NCBI RefSeq assembly: GCF_038096175.1
Contig: NZ_CP151099.1
Coordinates: 7,170,001-7,234,000 of the forward strand
Direction of reading: 5' to 3'
Origin: Nostoc sp. UHCC 0302
GTDB taxonomy: Bacteria; Cyanobacteriota; Cyanobacteriia; Cyanobacteriales; Nostocaceae
DNA: 64,000 nucleotides
This document shows positions 9,031-18,386 of this stretch, one piece after another. A model generated the notes under the pieces. It searched no databases. It saw only the letters and a list, made by a program, of their open reading frames with translations, and was not told the origin of the DNA. Numbering within the stretch: position 1 is the first letter of the stretch; each line of letters opens with the position of its first letter. The position numbers and the translations under genes were made by a program.

Positions 9031-10566
9031 CTATAAATTTAATGCTGCCAGGAGTTCCAGAACTGCTCCATTAGTCCAGCCGAAGCCGACTTCATTGGAA
9101 CTGTAGCCAAAGGAGATTTCGTCAGAGACGTTGGCAGAACAGCGTTCAACATCGTATTTCTCAACTAGGGTTTTATGACGCTGGAATTCTTTAACCACCA
9201 TAGCCAGGAACTTGTGGGCAATCCGATCGCCTTCTGCATGATACCCATAGCGGTAAAGCCCCTGCACGGCAATCAAGGTCAGAGGGGCCCAGCCGAAGGG
9301 GGCGTCCCACTGGTTACCTGTGACGTGAGTACTGGTGAAAATTCCTCCTGGTGCTTCAAATATTGAGAGATTTTCAACGACCCGTCGGGCTTGCGTTTCC
9401 GTGGCAAGTCCCATCCACAAGGGATAAAAAGTGGTGGCAAATTCGTAGCGGCGGCGTTCACCGTTCTGGAAGTTATAGTCTAAATAAAGCCCCTTTTCTT
9501 CATCCCAAAGGTACTGATTAATGCGATCGCGTCGTATATCTGCGCGTTCACGCCATTGCTCTACCGATTCTTCGTTCCCCAAGATATCGTTAATTTGTGC
9601 TAGGTCGAGTTCCATCTGATATAGCAGACTATTCAGACACACAGGAGCGTAGTGGAGGATATCAACACTGAAAGGGCCAAATCGGTTGGTGATATCAAAG
9701 CCGGACTCCCGCATAGTGCGATCGCCTTTGTAAAAAAGATTAGTCAGCTCGTCATTTTCGCGGTCGTAGTAAAGACTGACATCATAATCGTCAATTTCAT
9801 GGGTTTGGTAGTACTCCTTGACGCGATCATAATGGCTTCTTCCCTGCTCATCCTGTTCAGAAAACAAGACCTCTGGCGCAGGGCCTTCCCCAAAAGCATA
9901 GAATCGGGACAATCCTGTAGCCGGATTTAAGTGAGGCGGTACTACCCAGTAGTAGTAAAACTGCTCTAATAGCGGTATCGTTGCCCGCAACCACTCTTCA
10001 TCTTTGGTGTGCTGGAAGAATGCCAGAACCATCATACTGAGAACAGGCGGCTGCGATCGCGACAGCATATAAGTCCGGTTGGAATTGAGGATAGTGCCGT
10101 AATGCTGCACTTGGTAGAGCAGCTGATCGACTTGGCTTTTCGCCAAATCCCATTCTTCATCTCGCAACAGTCCCAGCAAGATAAAGTAGCTGTCCCAACC
10201 ATACATTTCGTTAAAGCGACCACCGGGAACCACATAAGCCCCTGGCAGATATAGCAACCCATGATCTTCATCCTTAATTGCTTCGGCTTCACTTGGCAAA
10301 GTGCGAATTTCAATCCGTTGCATATCCTTGGTAGAAAGCGATCGCTCTAACACTGACTGAACATTGGGACAGTCTTCTTGGGGCGAAATGTAGACAATCC
10401 AAGCAGCATCTGCCTTATGCGCTAGTTTGGCATCCTTTGCAGATTGTACTAGCTGTTCGTGCGATCGCGTTAACGTTTTCCATGTTCGTTTAATATGGCT
10501 CCGTACCGCGTCAATTTGTGCAGTAGTGAGTGTCGAAGAACTGTCCGTGGGAGATTTAGCAGTCAT
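9031..10566 (-). CDS. treH: Trehalase (GH37), alpha,alpha-trehalose to two glucose
   Basis: Hydrolyses trehalose to glucose. Both trehalase signatures are present: PGGRFNEMYGWDSY in the N-terminal third and QWDAPFGWAP in the C-terminal part, with an (alpha/alpha)6 barrel expected. There is no signal peptide, so the enzyme acts in the cytoplasm. I take ATG 10566 (MTAKSPTDSS, 511 aa); the ten extra residues from 10596 run into a repeat. The gene is third in treZ-treY-treH, the order described for Anabaena PCC 7120, where the cluster responds to dehydration and trehalase controls how much sugar accumulates. The 154-bp gap to treY contains a palindromic element that may separate its expression. 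Confidence 0.95.
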   Translation of the reverse strand: MTAKSPTDSSSTLTTAQIDAVRSHIKRTWKTLTRSHEQLVQSAKDAKLAHKADAAWIVYISPQEDCPNVQSVLERSLSTKDMQRIEIRTLPSEAEAIKDEDHGLLYLPGAYVVPGGRFNEMYGWDSYFILLGLLRDEEWDLAKSQVDQLLYQVQHYGTILNSNRTYMLSRSQPPVLSMMVLAFFQHTKDEEWLRATIPLLEQFYYYWVVPPHLNPATGLSRFYAFGEGPAPEVLFSEQDEQGRSHYDRVKEYYQTHEIDDYDVSLYYDRENDELTNLFYKGDRTMRESGFDITNRFGPFSVDILHYAPVCLNSLLYQMELDLAQINDILGNEESVEQWRERADIRRDRINQYLWDEEKGLYLDYNFQNGERRRYEFATTFYPLWMGLATETQARRVVENLSIFEAPGGIFTSTHVTGNQWDAPFGWAPLTLIAVQGLYRYGYHAEGDRIAHKFLAMVVKEFQRHKTLVEKYDVERCSANVSDEISFGYSSNEVGFGWTNGAVLELLAALNL

Positions 10567-10648
10567 AACATCAATTGTGCAAGGAGACAGGGGCAAGGGC
10601 TGAGGGGCAGGGGGAGGGGGACAAGGAGAATAACTAATTTTGACTCTT

Positions 10649-10707
10649 GTACAGACGCGTAGACGCTCGAAGAGCGGCTTCTCGTAAGAGTATAATCGCG
10701 TCTGTAC
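10649..10707. repeat. 59-bp palindromic element between treY and treH
   Basis: The ends are GTACAGACGCG and CGCGTCTGTAC, with interior GACGCTCGAAGAGCGGCTTC. Near-identical copies lie at 60314-60372 (same orientation), and at 4227-4277 and 17494-17551 (inverted). Confidence 0.85.
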
Positions 10708-10720
10708 AACTCCCTACTCC

Positions 10721-13519
10721 CTACTCAGCAGTACTAACCAATAAGGCCACTGGAAAATGCGCGAGGGCGGCGCTGATTGGTAGTGTTTCTTTGGCTTGTA
10801 ATGGTTGCTGAGTTAAGACGTTGTTCCAGGTGAAAGAATTTCCGGTGGGTAATTGTAAGTGGGTATCTTGCCACACCAAATCACCTAGCGGATTTTCTCC
10901 AGGCTGGATAAGACTAGTTAAAAAGCGAGGCGCGATCGCGATCGCTGTTTGATTCTCGAACCGTCGCGCAAAGGCGATGATGTGATTGGCATGGGTTCCT
11001 TGAATTTCCAAGGGCAGATACTCGCCATCCCGGAATAATGACAGATAATCTGCTCTGGCTTTGAGTACTTGAGCCGTTAAAAACAGTTTAATTCTGCCGT
11101 CCGTTTTGTGCGCCAGCAACTCTTTAATTAATCCTAAAATATCTGTCTTGATCTGCTCCCGAATGGTGCTTAAATAACCACGTCGCTGTTCAAAGTCCAC
11201 AGGACGACGGTTATCTGGATCAACTAAACTCAGTTCCCAGAGTTCTGTTCCCTGGTAGAAGTCGGGTACGCCGGGTGCAATGGCTTTTAGTAAAGTCTGG
11301 GAAAGGGAATTAAATATCCCATAGTCTGCAATCTTCTGCTGAAAGGGTCGAAAGGTTTCGAGAAATTGTTTGGATAAGTCCGGGTTAAGTACTTTCTCGA
11401 TAAAAGAGATACACGCCTCTTCGTACTCGCTATCAGGTCGCAACCATGCAGTATGGACTTTGGCTTCCCGAATTGCCTTAATTATGTAGTCCTTAACGCG
11501 TTCTACAAAGGATGATTGTTCGTGTTCGGCAAAAGGAAAGGCTCCTACCAGCGTTTGATATAAAAAATATTCATCGTTGCGATCAGGTATAGCAAATCCT
11601 TGGCGGTCGTTGCGATGTCCGCGATTAATTGCGCTCCAAGTGTTTACTTGCTCATCCCATTCTTCTGGAATTTCTGACAACACATTTAACCTTGCTCTCA
11701 CATCTTCACCGCGCTTGGTGTCGTGAGTCGCTGTAGCGTTCATCGTATGCGGCCAGCTTGCTTGGTGCTTTTGGTTAAAGGTATGGAAGTCGGCTACAGA
11801 AATGCCAAAATGACCGGGATTACCTCCCACTTCATTGAGCGACAGCAAGCGGTTGTAAACATATAGGGTGGTGTCTTCTACACCTTTTGCCATCAACGGC
11901 CCGCTGTATTGCTGCATCCGCAATACAAAATATATCCATTGCTCGCGTTCTGTTTGAGTCAGAGAGTTATCAAACTCCAGTACCATTACCTTTTCAATAA
12001 AGTTCAGTTCATGCTGCAAGCGGGGGGCTTGTTCTTTGGCTTGACGAATTACTTCTTGAATGCAAGCGCGATCGCCATCTGTAATTCCATCGGGTGTAAT
12101 ATAGGTACGGTAAATAGGAAACAGGGTGAGAACTTCTGCCAGCGCCCGTTTAATACCATTCAATGTAAAGTCATTGCCGTACCGATATTTGCTGGAAATA
12201 TTCTTTAATAAGACAGACAGATTATCAAGGTCACCTGCCAAATTCTTATCTAGAATCAACTGCTTTTTATCCTTCACCAGCGATTGATAATCTACTCTCG
12301 TACCGATAAAGTTCTGGTAAATTCTATCAATGGCTAATTGATTTTCTGTTTGGCAAAATATGCCATTTACATAATTTAAAAAGTCATATCCAGATGTCCC
12401 TTGAATTTCCCAATATTCCGGTAAATCTTCGGTAACCTCTAAAATTTTCTCTACCGTTATATAAACACCCCCAGTCTTTTCGCGCAGACGTTCTAAATAT
12501 TGGGTTGGATTATAAAGTCCATCAATATGGTCAATTCGTAAGCCAGTAAATTTGCCTTCTTCAACAAGCTTTTGAATTAAGCTATGAGTGTTGTTAAACA
12601 CGCGCAATTCTTCAACTTTAACTGAAATTAGCTCATTAACAGTAAAGAAACGGCGGTAGTTCATTTCCTCTGCCCCGACCTTCCAAAAGGCAAGACGGAA
12701 AAACTGGTCTTTGAGTAAATCATCTAGCAGGTTAAAGCTATCTGAGTTACCTGGTTCTCCATTGAAAGTTTTGATATTTTCGTCGATGAATTCGCGGATA
12801 GAATCATTTGTACTGTAGAGTTCCCAGACCAATCCTTTTATAAATGCACTTTGGTCTTGTCGCTGTTTTCCAGCCACCTCTGAAGGAACGTTTTTAATAA
12901 TGTAGAGAATCCCTAATAGTTTAATAAAATCGGGATGATTACGTCCTAATGTCCGCGTTAGTTTGCCCAGATTTGAGGTGATAAATTTTGTGTAAGATTC
13001 CAACCGCAGCGGCAGTTTTAAGCTGTAATAATTCACAGTTAAACCGCTTTGTTCGTATTGTAGTTGAATGTCTCCCTTTTCCAGAGATTCACCGTAGAAA
13101 TCTCCCAAAAGCGGAGCTAAGATTCGCTCTTCACGATTTGCAAACGGAGAATTCCAACAAATATCAAAGTAGTCGGTATAACTAGAATCTGGCCCGTGTT
13201 CCAATACGTCCACTAAATAGGGATTTTCGCTGCTATAAGCCATGTGGTTCGGCACAATATCTTGCAACCAACCGATACCCAAAGCTTGGAGTTCGCTGAC
13301 TAATGCCTCAAACGATTCGGTAGTTCCAAGTTCGGGATTTAGTTGAGTGGCATCCACCACATCGTAGCCATGTGTACTACCAATTCGTGCTTTAAAAATC
13401 GGCGAGGCATAAAAATCGGAGATACCTAAATCTGCTAAATAAGCTGCGATCGCTTTCGCGTTTTCAAAGCCAAACTGAGGTGTAAACTGAATTCGATAAG
13501 TTGCGGTGGGAATTCGCAT
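10721..13519 (-). CDS. treY: Maltooligosyltrehalose synthase
   Basis: Turns the reducing-end alpha-1,4 bond of malto-oligosaccharides into an alpha-1,1 bond, giving maltooligosyltrehalose, the substrate of TreZ. The 932-residue GH13 protein starts with MRIPTATYRIQF and shows YDVVDATQLNPELG, the nucleophile region GLRIDHIDGLYNP, GVEDTTLYVYNR, NEVGGNPG, TATHDTKRGEDVRARL and the late motif YQGTELWELSLVDPDNRR. All are typical of TreY. It lies between treZ (115 bp upstream) and treH. The treZ-treY gap holds a degenerate inverted repeat (CTTTGTGCCTTTGTG / CACAAAG), a dispersed Nostoc-type repeat. Confidence 0.97.
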   Translation of the reverse strand: MRIPTATYRIQFTPQFGFENAKAIAAYLADLGISDFYASPIFKARIGSTHGYDVVDATQLNPELGTTESFEALVSELQALGIGWLQDIVPNHMAYSSENPYLVDVLEHGPDSSYTDYFDICWNSPFANREERILAPLLGDFYGESLEKGDIQLQYEQSGLTVNYYSLKLPLRLESYTKFITSNLGKLTRTLGRNHPDFIKLLGILYIIKNVPSEVAGKQRQDQSAFIKGLVWELYSTNDSIREFIDENIKTFNGEPGNSDSFNLLDDLLKDQFFRLAFWKVGAEEMNYRRFFTVNELISVKVEELRVFNNTHSLIQKLVEEGKFTGLRIDHIDGLYNPTQYLERLREKTGGVYITVEKILEVTEDLPEYWEIQGTSGYDFLNYVNGIFCQTENQLAIDRIYQNFIGTRVDYQSLVKDKKQLILDKNLAGDLDNLSVLLKNISSKYRYGNDFTLNGIKRALAEVLTLFPIYRTYITPDGITDGDRACIQEVIRQAKEQAPRLQHELNFIEKVMVLEFDNSLTQTEREQWIYFVLRMQQYSGPLMAKGVEDTTLYVYNRLLSLNEVGGNPGHFGISVADFHTFNQKHQASWPHTMNATATHDTKRGEDVRARLNVLSEIPEEWDEQVNTWSAINRGHRNDRQGFAIPDRNDEYFLYQTLVGAFPFAEHEQSSFVERVKDYIIKAIREAKVHTAWLRPDSEYEEACISFIEKVLNPDLSKQFLETFRPFQQKIADYGIFNSLSQTLLKAIAPGVPDFYQGTELWELSLVDPDNRRPVDFEQRRGYLSTIREQIKTDILGLIKELLAHKTDGRIKLFLTAQVLKARADYLSLFRDGEYLPLEIQGTHANHIIAFARRFENQTAIAIAPRFLTSLIQPGENPLGDLVWQDTHLQLPTGNSFTWNNVLTQQPLQAKETLPISAALAHFPVALLVSTAE

Positions 13520-13634
13520 ATTTGTTGATTTTTAGTAATTAATTTTTATTTTTGTCTTTGTGCCTTTGTGTTGGAAAAATTATTTTTTAATCACCAAGAC
13601 ACAAAGATAAAATCCTTTGCTTAATCAATCAGCC

Positions 13635-15488
13635 TCATTTAACTTCATACAACACCACACTAGTGGGTTGCAATTTTATTTCTTGCCCTGTAGTTAAATG
13701 TTCAGGTGCTTCAGAACCAGGCCCAGACCATGATTTATCTGCGGAGTCTAATTGTTTTTGAGCATTGCGTTGAATCGGCAGGGCAGTTGTGACTGGAGAC
13801 GAATTAAAATTTAGCACAAATATCAATTCACTTGATTCGTTCCAACGACGCACAAAAACTAACTGCTTATCTTCATCGCTGCTAGCTTGAATGAAGTTAC
13901 GGTCTTTGTTGAGAAGTACTGGATGTGTCTGGCGTAAATTAATTAATTGGCGATACCAATCTAGTAATATTTTGTGCTGTCCCTGGTTGCGTAATTCCCA
14001 ATTGAGTTTAGAACGCAAAAAGGTTTCTGCTGATTCTGGGTCTGGTGGATCATCTGCATAGTGAAACGCTTCAAATTCTTGTTTACGTCCGGCGCGAACC
14101 GCTTGAATTAAATCAGGATCGGAGTGACTGACAAAGTAAATAAAGGGTGCAGTTTCTCCGTATTCTTCGCCCATGAATAACAGCGGGAGATTTGGTGACA
14201 GCAAGACAGCCCCGGCTGCTAATTTTAATCCCTCAAAAGAAAGACGCTCAGTCAGGCGTTCTCCTTTCATTTGATTGCCGATTTGATCGTGGTTCTGAAT
14301 GCATACCACGAATTGTGATAAAGGGCGATCGCGACAAGATATGCCATGATATCGCTTGCGATGGGGAGCGTATTTCCAATCATAGACAAAAGTATCTTCG
14401 TAAGCTTTTGCCAAGTTGGCACATTGCCCAAAATCTTGATAATATCCTAAGCGATCGCCTGTTAAAAGTGCGTGCAAACTATGGTGAAAATCATCACTCC
14501 ACTGAGCATCAAGACCATATCCACCCAGTTCTGCTGGACGAATTATTTGCGGATTATTTAAGTCACTTTCAGCAATTAAGTGACGTTTCCATTTTTGCCC
14601 TTGTTGCCCTTGCGAGAAGTTATGAACTGCTTCAGCCAGTTCCCACAAAAAGTGTTTGGCTCCCAGGTCATAAATTGCCTGAATCGCATCAAGCCGCAAT
14701 GCATCAATGTGGAATTCCCGCAACCAGTAAAGTGCATTTTCGATGAAATAATTCCGCACACCTTGGCTCAAGGCATCATCGAAATTCATCGCGTTGCCCC
14801 ACGGCGTCTTATAGGTTTTAGTAAAGTAGGGCGCGAACTGACCCATGTAGTTACCTTCTGGGCCAAAGTGGTTGTAGACTACATCCAGCACTACAGAAAT
14901 ACCGTGTTGATGACAGGCATTTACTAGTTGCTTGAGATCAGCTGGACTACCGTAGGAATTTTGCACAGCATAAGAGTAAACCCCGTCATAACCCCAGTTA
15001 CGGTATGCCAAAGACGGCTCAATATGAGTATCTCCAGGAAACTGGGCAATGGGCATGATTTCAATCGCGTTAATCCCCAGTTCTTTTAAGTCTTGCAGGC
15101 GGGGAATGATTGCTGTGAATGTTCCTTCAGGGGTGAATGTGCCAACGTGGAGTTCATATAAAATCATCGACTCCAAAGGAACGCCAGTCCAGGCTTCATC
15201 TGTCCACTCAAACTGTTGATCGATAATTTGAGATGGGCCATGAACTCCTTCGGGTTGATACTGCGATGCCGGATCAGCAAAGGCATCTTGCTCATTCACT
15301 ACATACTTATAAAGCGTACCAGGATAGACATCATTTACTTTCGTCTGCCAGTATCCCTCTGCTTGAGGTTTCAGCGGAATTACTTGCGGTTCTGGCGTCA
15401 AAACCTGCACCGCAACGCTATCTAATAGCGGAGACCAAACTGTAAACTCGCACTCTCCGTTACCCAAGTAGTTAGCACCAATTCTCAC
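13635..15488 (-). CDS. treZ: Maltooligosyltrehalose trehalohydrolase
   Basis: Releases trehalose from the ends made by TreY. It has an N-terminal CBM48-like domain (GECEFTVWSP), then a GH13 barrel with YRNWGYDGVYSYAVQNSYG, VVLDVVYNHFGPEGNY, the nucleophile Asp in LRLDAIQAI, the acid Glu in HLIAESDLN and QNHDQIGNQMKG. The start is decided by a strong ribosome site: GGGAGG lies eight bases before GTG 15488 (reads MRIGANYLGNG, 617 aa); a TTG at 15503 would place that site inside the gene. It is the first gene of treZYH, so the main promoter should lie in the 200 bases upstream. Confidence 0.96.
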   Translation of the reverse strand: MRIGANYLGNGECEFTVWSPLLDSVAVQVLTPEPQVIPLKPQAEGYWQTKVNDVYPGTLYKYVVNEQDAFADPASQYQPEGVHGPSQIIDQQFEWTDEAWTGVPLESMILYELHVGTFTPEGTFTAIIPRLQDLKELGINAIEIMPIAQFPGDTHIEPSLAYRNWGYDGVYSYAVQNSYGSPADLKQLVNACHQHGISVVLDVVYNHFGPEGNYMGQFAPYFTKTYKTPWGNAMNFDDALSQGVRNYFIENALYWLREFHIDALRLDAIQAIYDLGAKHFLWELAEAVHNFSQGQQGQKWKRHLIAESDLNNPQIIRPAELGGYGLDAQWSDDFHHSLHALLTGDRLGYYQDFGQCANLAKAYEDTFVYDWKYAPHRKRYHGISCRDRPLSQFVVCIQNHDQIGNQMKGERLTERLSFEGLKLAAGAVLLSPNLPLLFMGEEYGETAPFIYFVSHSDPDLIQAVRAGRKQEFEAFHYADDPPDPESAETFLRSKLNWELRNQGQHKILLDWYRQLINLRQTHPVLLNKDRNFIQASSDEDKQLVFVRRWNESSELIFVLNFNSSPVTTALPIQRNAQKQLDSADKSWSGPGSEAPEHLTTGQEIKLQPTSVVLYEVK

Positions 15489-15709
15489 GCAGTATCCTCC
15501 CAATAGATAGATAATCTGTTGTGTCAGATTGTGGCATGAGTCTAAGTGCGCTTAATTGCACCCTGTTTACAACCACGCCAGATAGCATAATGGTTGGTAT
15601 GCCAGACTTTTCGCTAGCACCTGAAGGCTGAATTTATTAGCAAAAAAGTCTATCTATGGGAGTTAGGAGTCAGGAGCCAGTATTTATTCTCTCCTCTGCT
15701 CCCCTGCCC

Positions 15710-15967
15710 CTACTTAGCACGTGCTTTTAAGCGGGTTGCTGTGCTTCTGCGAATGCGTAGCCCGCCGCAGGCATCGCTTTTACGAACACCACCCGCCATG
15801 ACATATTCATAACTATCTTTACCATATTTAAAGGCAACCCCAATCAGCATCCTCTGAGAAAGATCGCTCAAACTTTTTTCTAAATCTCTAATTTCTTCTA
15901 GAGATGAATCAATCTCAGTTAAAGCGTTATTATTATGCATTTCTAACCCGATCGCTCGTACTTGCAT
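15710..15967 (-). CDS. Small coupled protein of unknown function with repeat-derived C-terminus
   Basis: I do not recognise this family. The ATG overlaps the stop of the DCC gene (TAATG), so translation is probably coupled. Residues 1-60 form a helical part with a coiled-coil-like stretch (TEIDSSLEEIRDLEKSLSD) and MLIGVAFKYGKDSYEYVMAGG. The last ~25 residues (KSDACGGLRIRRSTATRLKA) are Arg/Lys-rich and encoded by a dispersed repeat (GCCCGCCGCAGGCATCGC, also at about 21479). The native C-terminus has probably been replaced or extended by repeat insertion. The true length is therefore uncertain. Confidence 0.55.
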   Translation of the reverse strand: MQVRAIGLEMHNNNALTEIDSSLEEIRDLEKSLSDLSQRMLIGVAFKYGKDSYEYVMAGGVRKSDACGGLRIRRSTATRLKARAK

Positions 15968-16377
15968 TAGTTATTTATTTTGCAGTTACCATCCACGCAG
16001 TATGAAGATTCATAAGTACTAGAACGCTTACCAAAGATGGTGTAACGATTATCGCGGATTTGTTCGTAAAAGCGATCGCCTGCCCATTTAATTCCAGGCA
16101 ATGCCCGATAAGCATCTACAAATATACTTCCCAAAGGTAATAACCGCCCAATCTCTTCAGCTGCGTTACTGCCTTGCCAACGTCTTTGCGGTTGATTGCC
16201 ATCGATTAAAATCATACCCTGTTCGCAATCTTGAGCAGTAATTCCCCACTGAGAAAGTGTCTGCTCATCTTGCATAGGAGCATAGCGAAACAGTTTTCCT
16301 TGGTCTAAGGTTTCTAATAACTGCACTAAGGTAACGCAGAGATTACAATTGCCATCGTAAATCACATAATAATTCAT
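15967..16377 (-). CDS. DCC-family thiol-disulfide oxidoreductase-like protein (DUF393)
   Basis: The N-terminus YYVIYDGNCNLC carries the YDGxCxLC motif that defines DUF393 proteins, a thioredoxin-like group with a CxxC redox pair. The GNCNLC spacing puts the two Cys three apart, as expected. Length 136 residues is normal. Substrates of the family are not established. The C-terminal tail (SYCVDGNCKINN) has a second close Cys pair. The gene is divergent from an AraC regulator (166-bp spacer) and is followed by a translationally coupled small ORF. Confidence 0.88.
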   Translation of the reverse strand: MNYYVIYDGNCNLCVTLVQLLETLDQGKLFRYAPMQDEQTLSQWGITAQDCEQGMILIDGNQPQRRWQGSNAAEEIGRLLPLGSIFVDAYRALPGIKWAGDRFYEQIRDNRYTIFGKRSSTYESSYCVDGNCKINN

Positions 16378-16552
16378 ACAAACAAAAGCTTTATACTTCT
16401 AGCTTTAAATCGCTGGCTTTATCTATAATAGATAAAATTAAGTTACTTTTTGTAAACTTAATTTTCCACCGTGCAGAAAAAGTACCCAGCTTATTTTACA
16501 AACTAAGTATACACTTACACCTTAACCCATAATAATTTCTGGAGTGAGAAGG

Positions 16553-17464
16553 ATGCCAGAAGAGAAAATCTTAACTGTTGATTTTGCTCATCAAGATGCT
16601 TGTTCAGAAATACTGCCGCGATCGCCGCTGCTTTCTAGTTACCATGCATCTTGGAAAGGTTTTCGCTTAGATCATCATCAACAACCTGCTCATGAAACTC
16701 CCGAACACTCCAGCCAACAGCATATTATCGCCATTAGCCTCCAAAATAATGTAACAAAAGCAGAGCGGGTACTAGACGGACGCTTCCAGTATGAGAATAT
16801 CATCAATGGTGATGTTGCAGTTATTCCCGCCAATACTCATCACATATCGCGCTGGCAGTCAGAAGGTAAATTTCTACTTATTACTCTAGAACCAGCTTTT
16901 TTCACTCGTGCTATCTTGGAGTCAGGAGATTTTCAAGATGTTGACTTGATACCACACTTTGCTAGACCCGATCTTCTAATTCAACAAATTGGTTTGGCAC
17001 TTAAGTCAGAATTAGAATCTGATGGTATGGGTAGTCTAATTTATATCGAATCTCTAGCAACTACACTTTGCATTCACTTGCTCAGACACTATTGTGCATT
17101 TAGTGAAACAAGTGCAAAACTTTCTAAAGATAAGGGTCTTTCGCGAACAAAGCTACGGCAAGCAATCTCATATATTCACGAGAACTTAGAGAAGGAATTA
17201 TCATTAGTTGAAATTGCGGATGTCGTCGGCATGAGTATGTATCATTTTTCGCGTTTGTTCAAACAGTCAATCGGTTTTGCACCTCATCAATATGTGCTGA
17301 ATTGTAGAATTGAAAAAGCAAAAAAGCTATTATCTCGGACTGAAATCACAATAGAGCAAATCTGCCAGCAAGTGGGATTTCACAATCAGAGTCATTTTAC
17401 AAATGTCTTTCGCAAATTAATAGGTATAACGCCCAAAGCCTACAGAGAAAAAGTCAGCCAGTAA
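16553..17464 (+). CDS. AraC-family transcriptional regulator
   Basis: The C-terminal ~100 residues hold the two AraC helix-turn-helix motifs: LSLVEIADVVGMSMYHFSRLF and TIEQICQQVGFHNQSHFTNVFRK, ending with the family signature GITPKAYRE. The N-terminal ~190 residues look like a cupin-type sensor (ENIINGDVAVIPANTHHISRW). ATG 16553 is preferred; a GTG three codons earlier is possible. The regulator is divergent from the DCC gene, so autoregulation and control of that gene are plausible, as is control of the aldo/keto reductase downstream; neither is shown by the sequence. Confidence 0.92.
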   Translation: MPEEKILTVDFAHQDACSEILPRSPLLSSYHASWKGFRLDHHQQPAHETPEHSSQQHIIAISLQNNVTKAERVLDGRFQYENIINGDVAVIPANTHHISRWQSEGKFLLITLEPAFFTRAILESGDFQDVDLIPHFARPDLLIQQIGLALKSELESDGMGSLIYIESLATTLCIHLLRHYCAFSETSAKLSKDKGLSRTKLRQAISYIHENLEKELSLVEIADVVGMSMYHFSRLFKQSIGFAPHQYVLNCRIEKAKKLLSRTEITIEQICQQVGFHNQSHFTNVFRKLIGITPKAYREKVSQ

Positions 17465-17493
17465 AGACGCTATTAATCGCGTCTGTCAAAAGT

Positions 17494-17551
17494 CAGAGAC
17501 GCGATTATACTCTTACGAGAAGCTGCCCTTCGAGCGTCTACGCGTCTGTAC
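17494..17551. repeat. 58-bp palindromic element
   Basis: Inverted copy of the element at 10649-10707 (ends GAGACGCGATT and CGCGTCTGTAC, interior CTTACGAGAAG). It sits between the converging AraC and Uma2 genes. A simpler palindrome with the same arms (about 17463-17487) lies directly before it. Confidence 0.8.
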
Positions 17552-17619
17552 AAGATTCAAAAATCATTGCTCAGTATTTATTCCTCTTGTCTCTTCTGCT
17601 CTCACTCCCTACCTCACTC

Positions 17620-18225
17620 CTACTGATACATAATGTCGTCGAGCTTAAGCTGTAAATTTGGTAAGAGATAAGAGGAAATAGTATCTCCTAAGCGATATTG
17701 TTTCTGCTGGTATACACCGTTAACTAGCTGACAAACAGTGAAGGTAGGTTGTTTGGGATTGCCGATAAATTGCAAACCACCCAAGCCGCGAAAGTCCACA
17801 ATCCAATATTCTGAAATATTAAGAAAAGCATATTCTTCAACTTTTCTTGCATAATCATCTTGCCAATTATTACTGACAACTTCAGCAACAAGCTTAATTG
17901 TACTGCCGTTACAAATAATAGGTTCTTTTTGCCAAAGTGGTTCTTTATTAAGTTCTGATTTATCTAAAACAATTACGTCAGGACGCAACGCTGTGGCTTC
18001 AGCAGCAGGAGGTTTTATCAGACAATTTTTTGGAATTAGCCAGTTGAAATTAGAATTAAAAATTTCGACATAGATTTTACCAGCGATACTACCTGCAACA
18101 GCTTCATGGGGGCCTGTAGGTTCCATATCCCTTAGTTCTCCGTCGATTAGTTCGTAGCGTGTGTTGTCACCATATTGGGCTATGAATTCCTCGAAGGTAA
18201 GTAGTTTAGAAGAGGTGTAGGTCAT
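17620..18225 (-). CDS. Uma2-family (DUF820) putative endonuclease-like protein
   Basis: Uma2/DUF820 proteins have a PD-(D/E)XK nuclease-like fold and are greatly expanded in cyanobacteria; their role is unknown. Seen here: the opening LLTFEEFIAQYGDNTRYELIDGE, the PDVIVLD motif with its acidic residue, LVAEVVSNNWQDDY, and EEYAFLNISEYWIVD, which together carry the presumed E...D...ExK-like site. ATG 18225 (MTYTSSKLL, 201 aa) is preferred over an upstream start at 18264 that adds an atypical leader. A second member is at 33785-34423. Confidence 0.88.
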   Translation of the reverse strand: MTYTSSKLLTFEEFIAQYGDNTRYELIDGELRDMEPTGPHEAVAGSIAGKIYVEIFNSNFNWLIPKNCLIKPPAAEATALRPDVIVLDKSELNKEPLWQKEPIICNGSTIKLVAEVVSNNWQDDYARKVEEYAFLNISEYWIVDFRGLGGLQFIGNPKQPTFTVCQLVNGVYQQKQYRLGDTISSYLLPNLQLKLDDIMYQ

Positions 18226-18386
18226 AGGTCTTGTTTTGACTTGACGTAGCCTTATTGTAAGCAATTAAAAATTCAATCTGAATTCTGTACAGATGCGCTG
18301 TTTGAAGTGTCTCTATTTCTGAATTCTGCTGTATCATTCCCTTGGAATGGTATTTGCTGAGTTTTTCCACTAGTGAGAAAATATTC

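Noticed and set aside
14192-14927. Two plus-strand ORFs of 184 and 115 codons inside treZ
   Set aside because: Antisense shadows of a gene with full family motifs.
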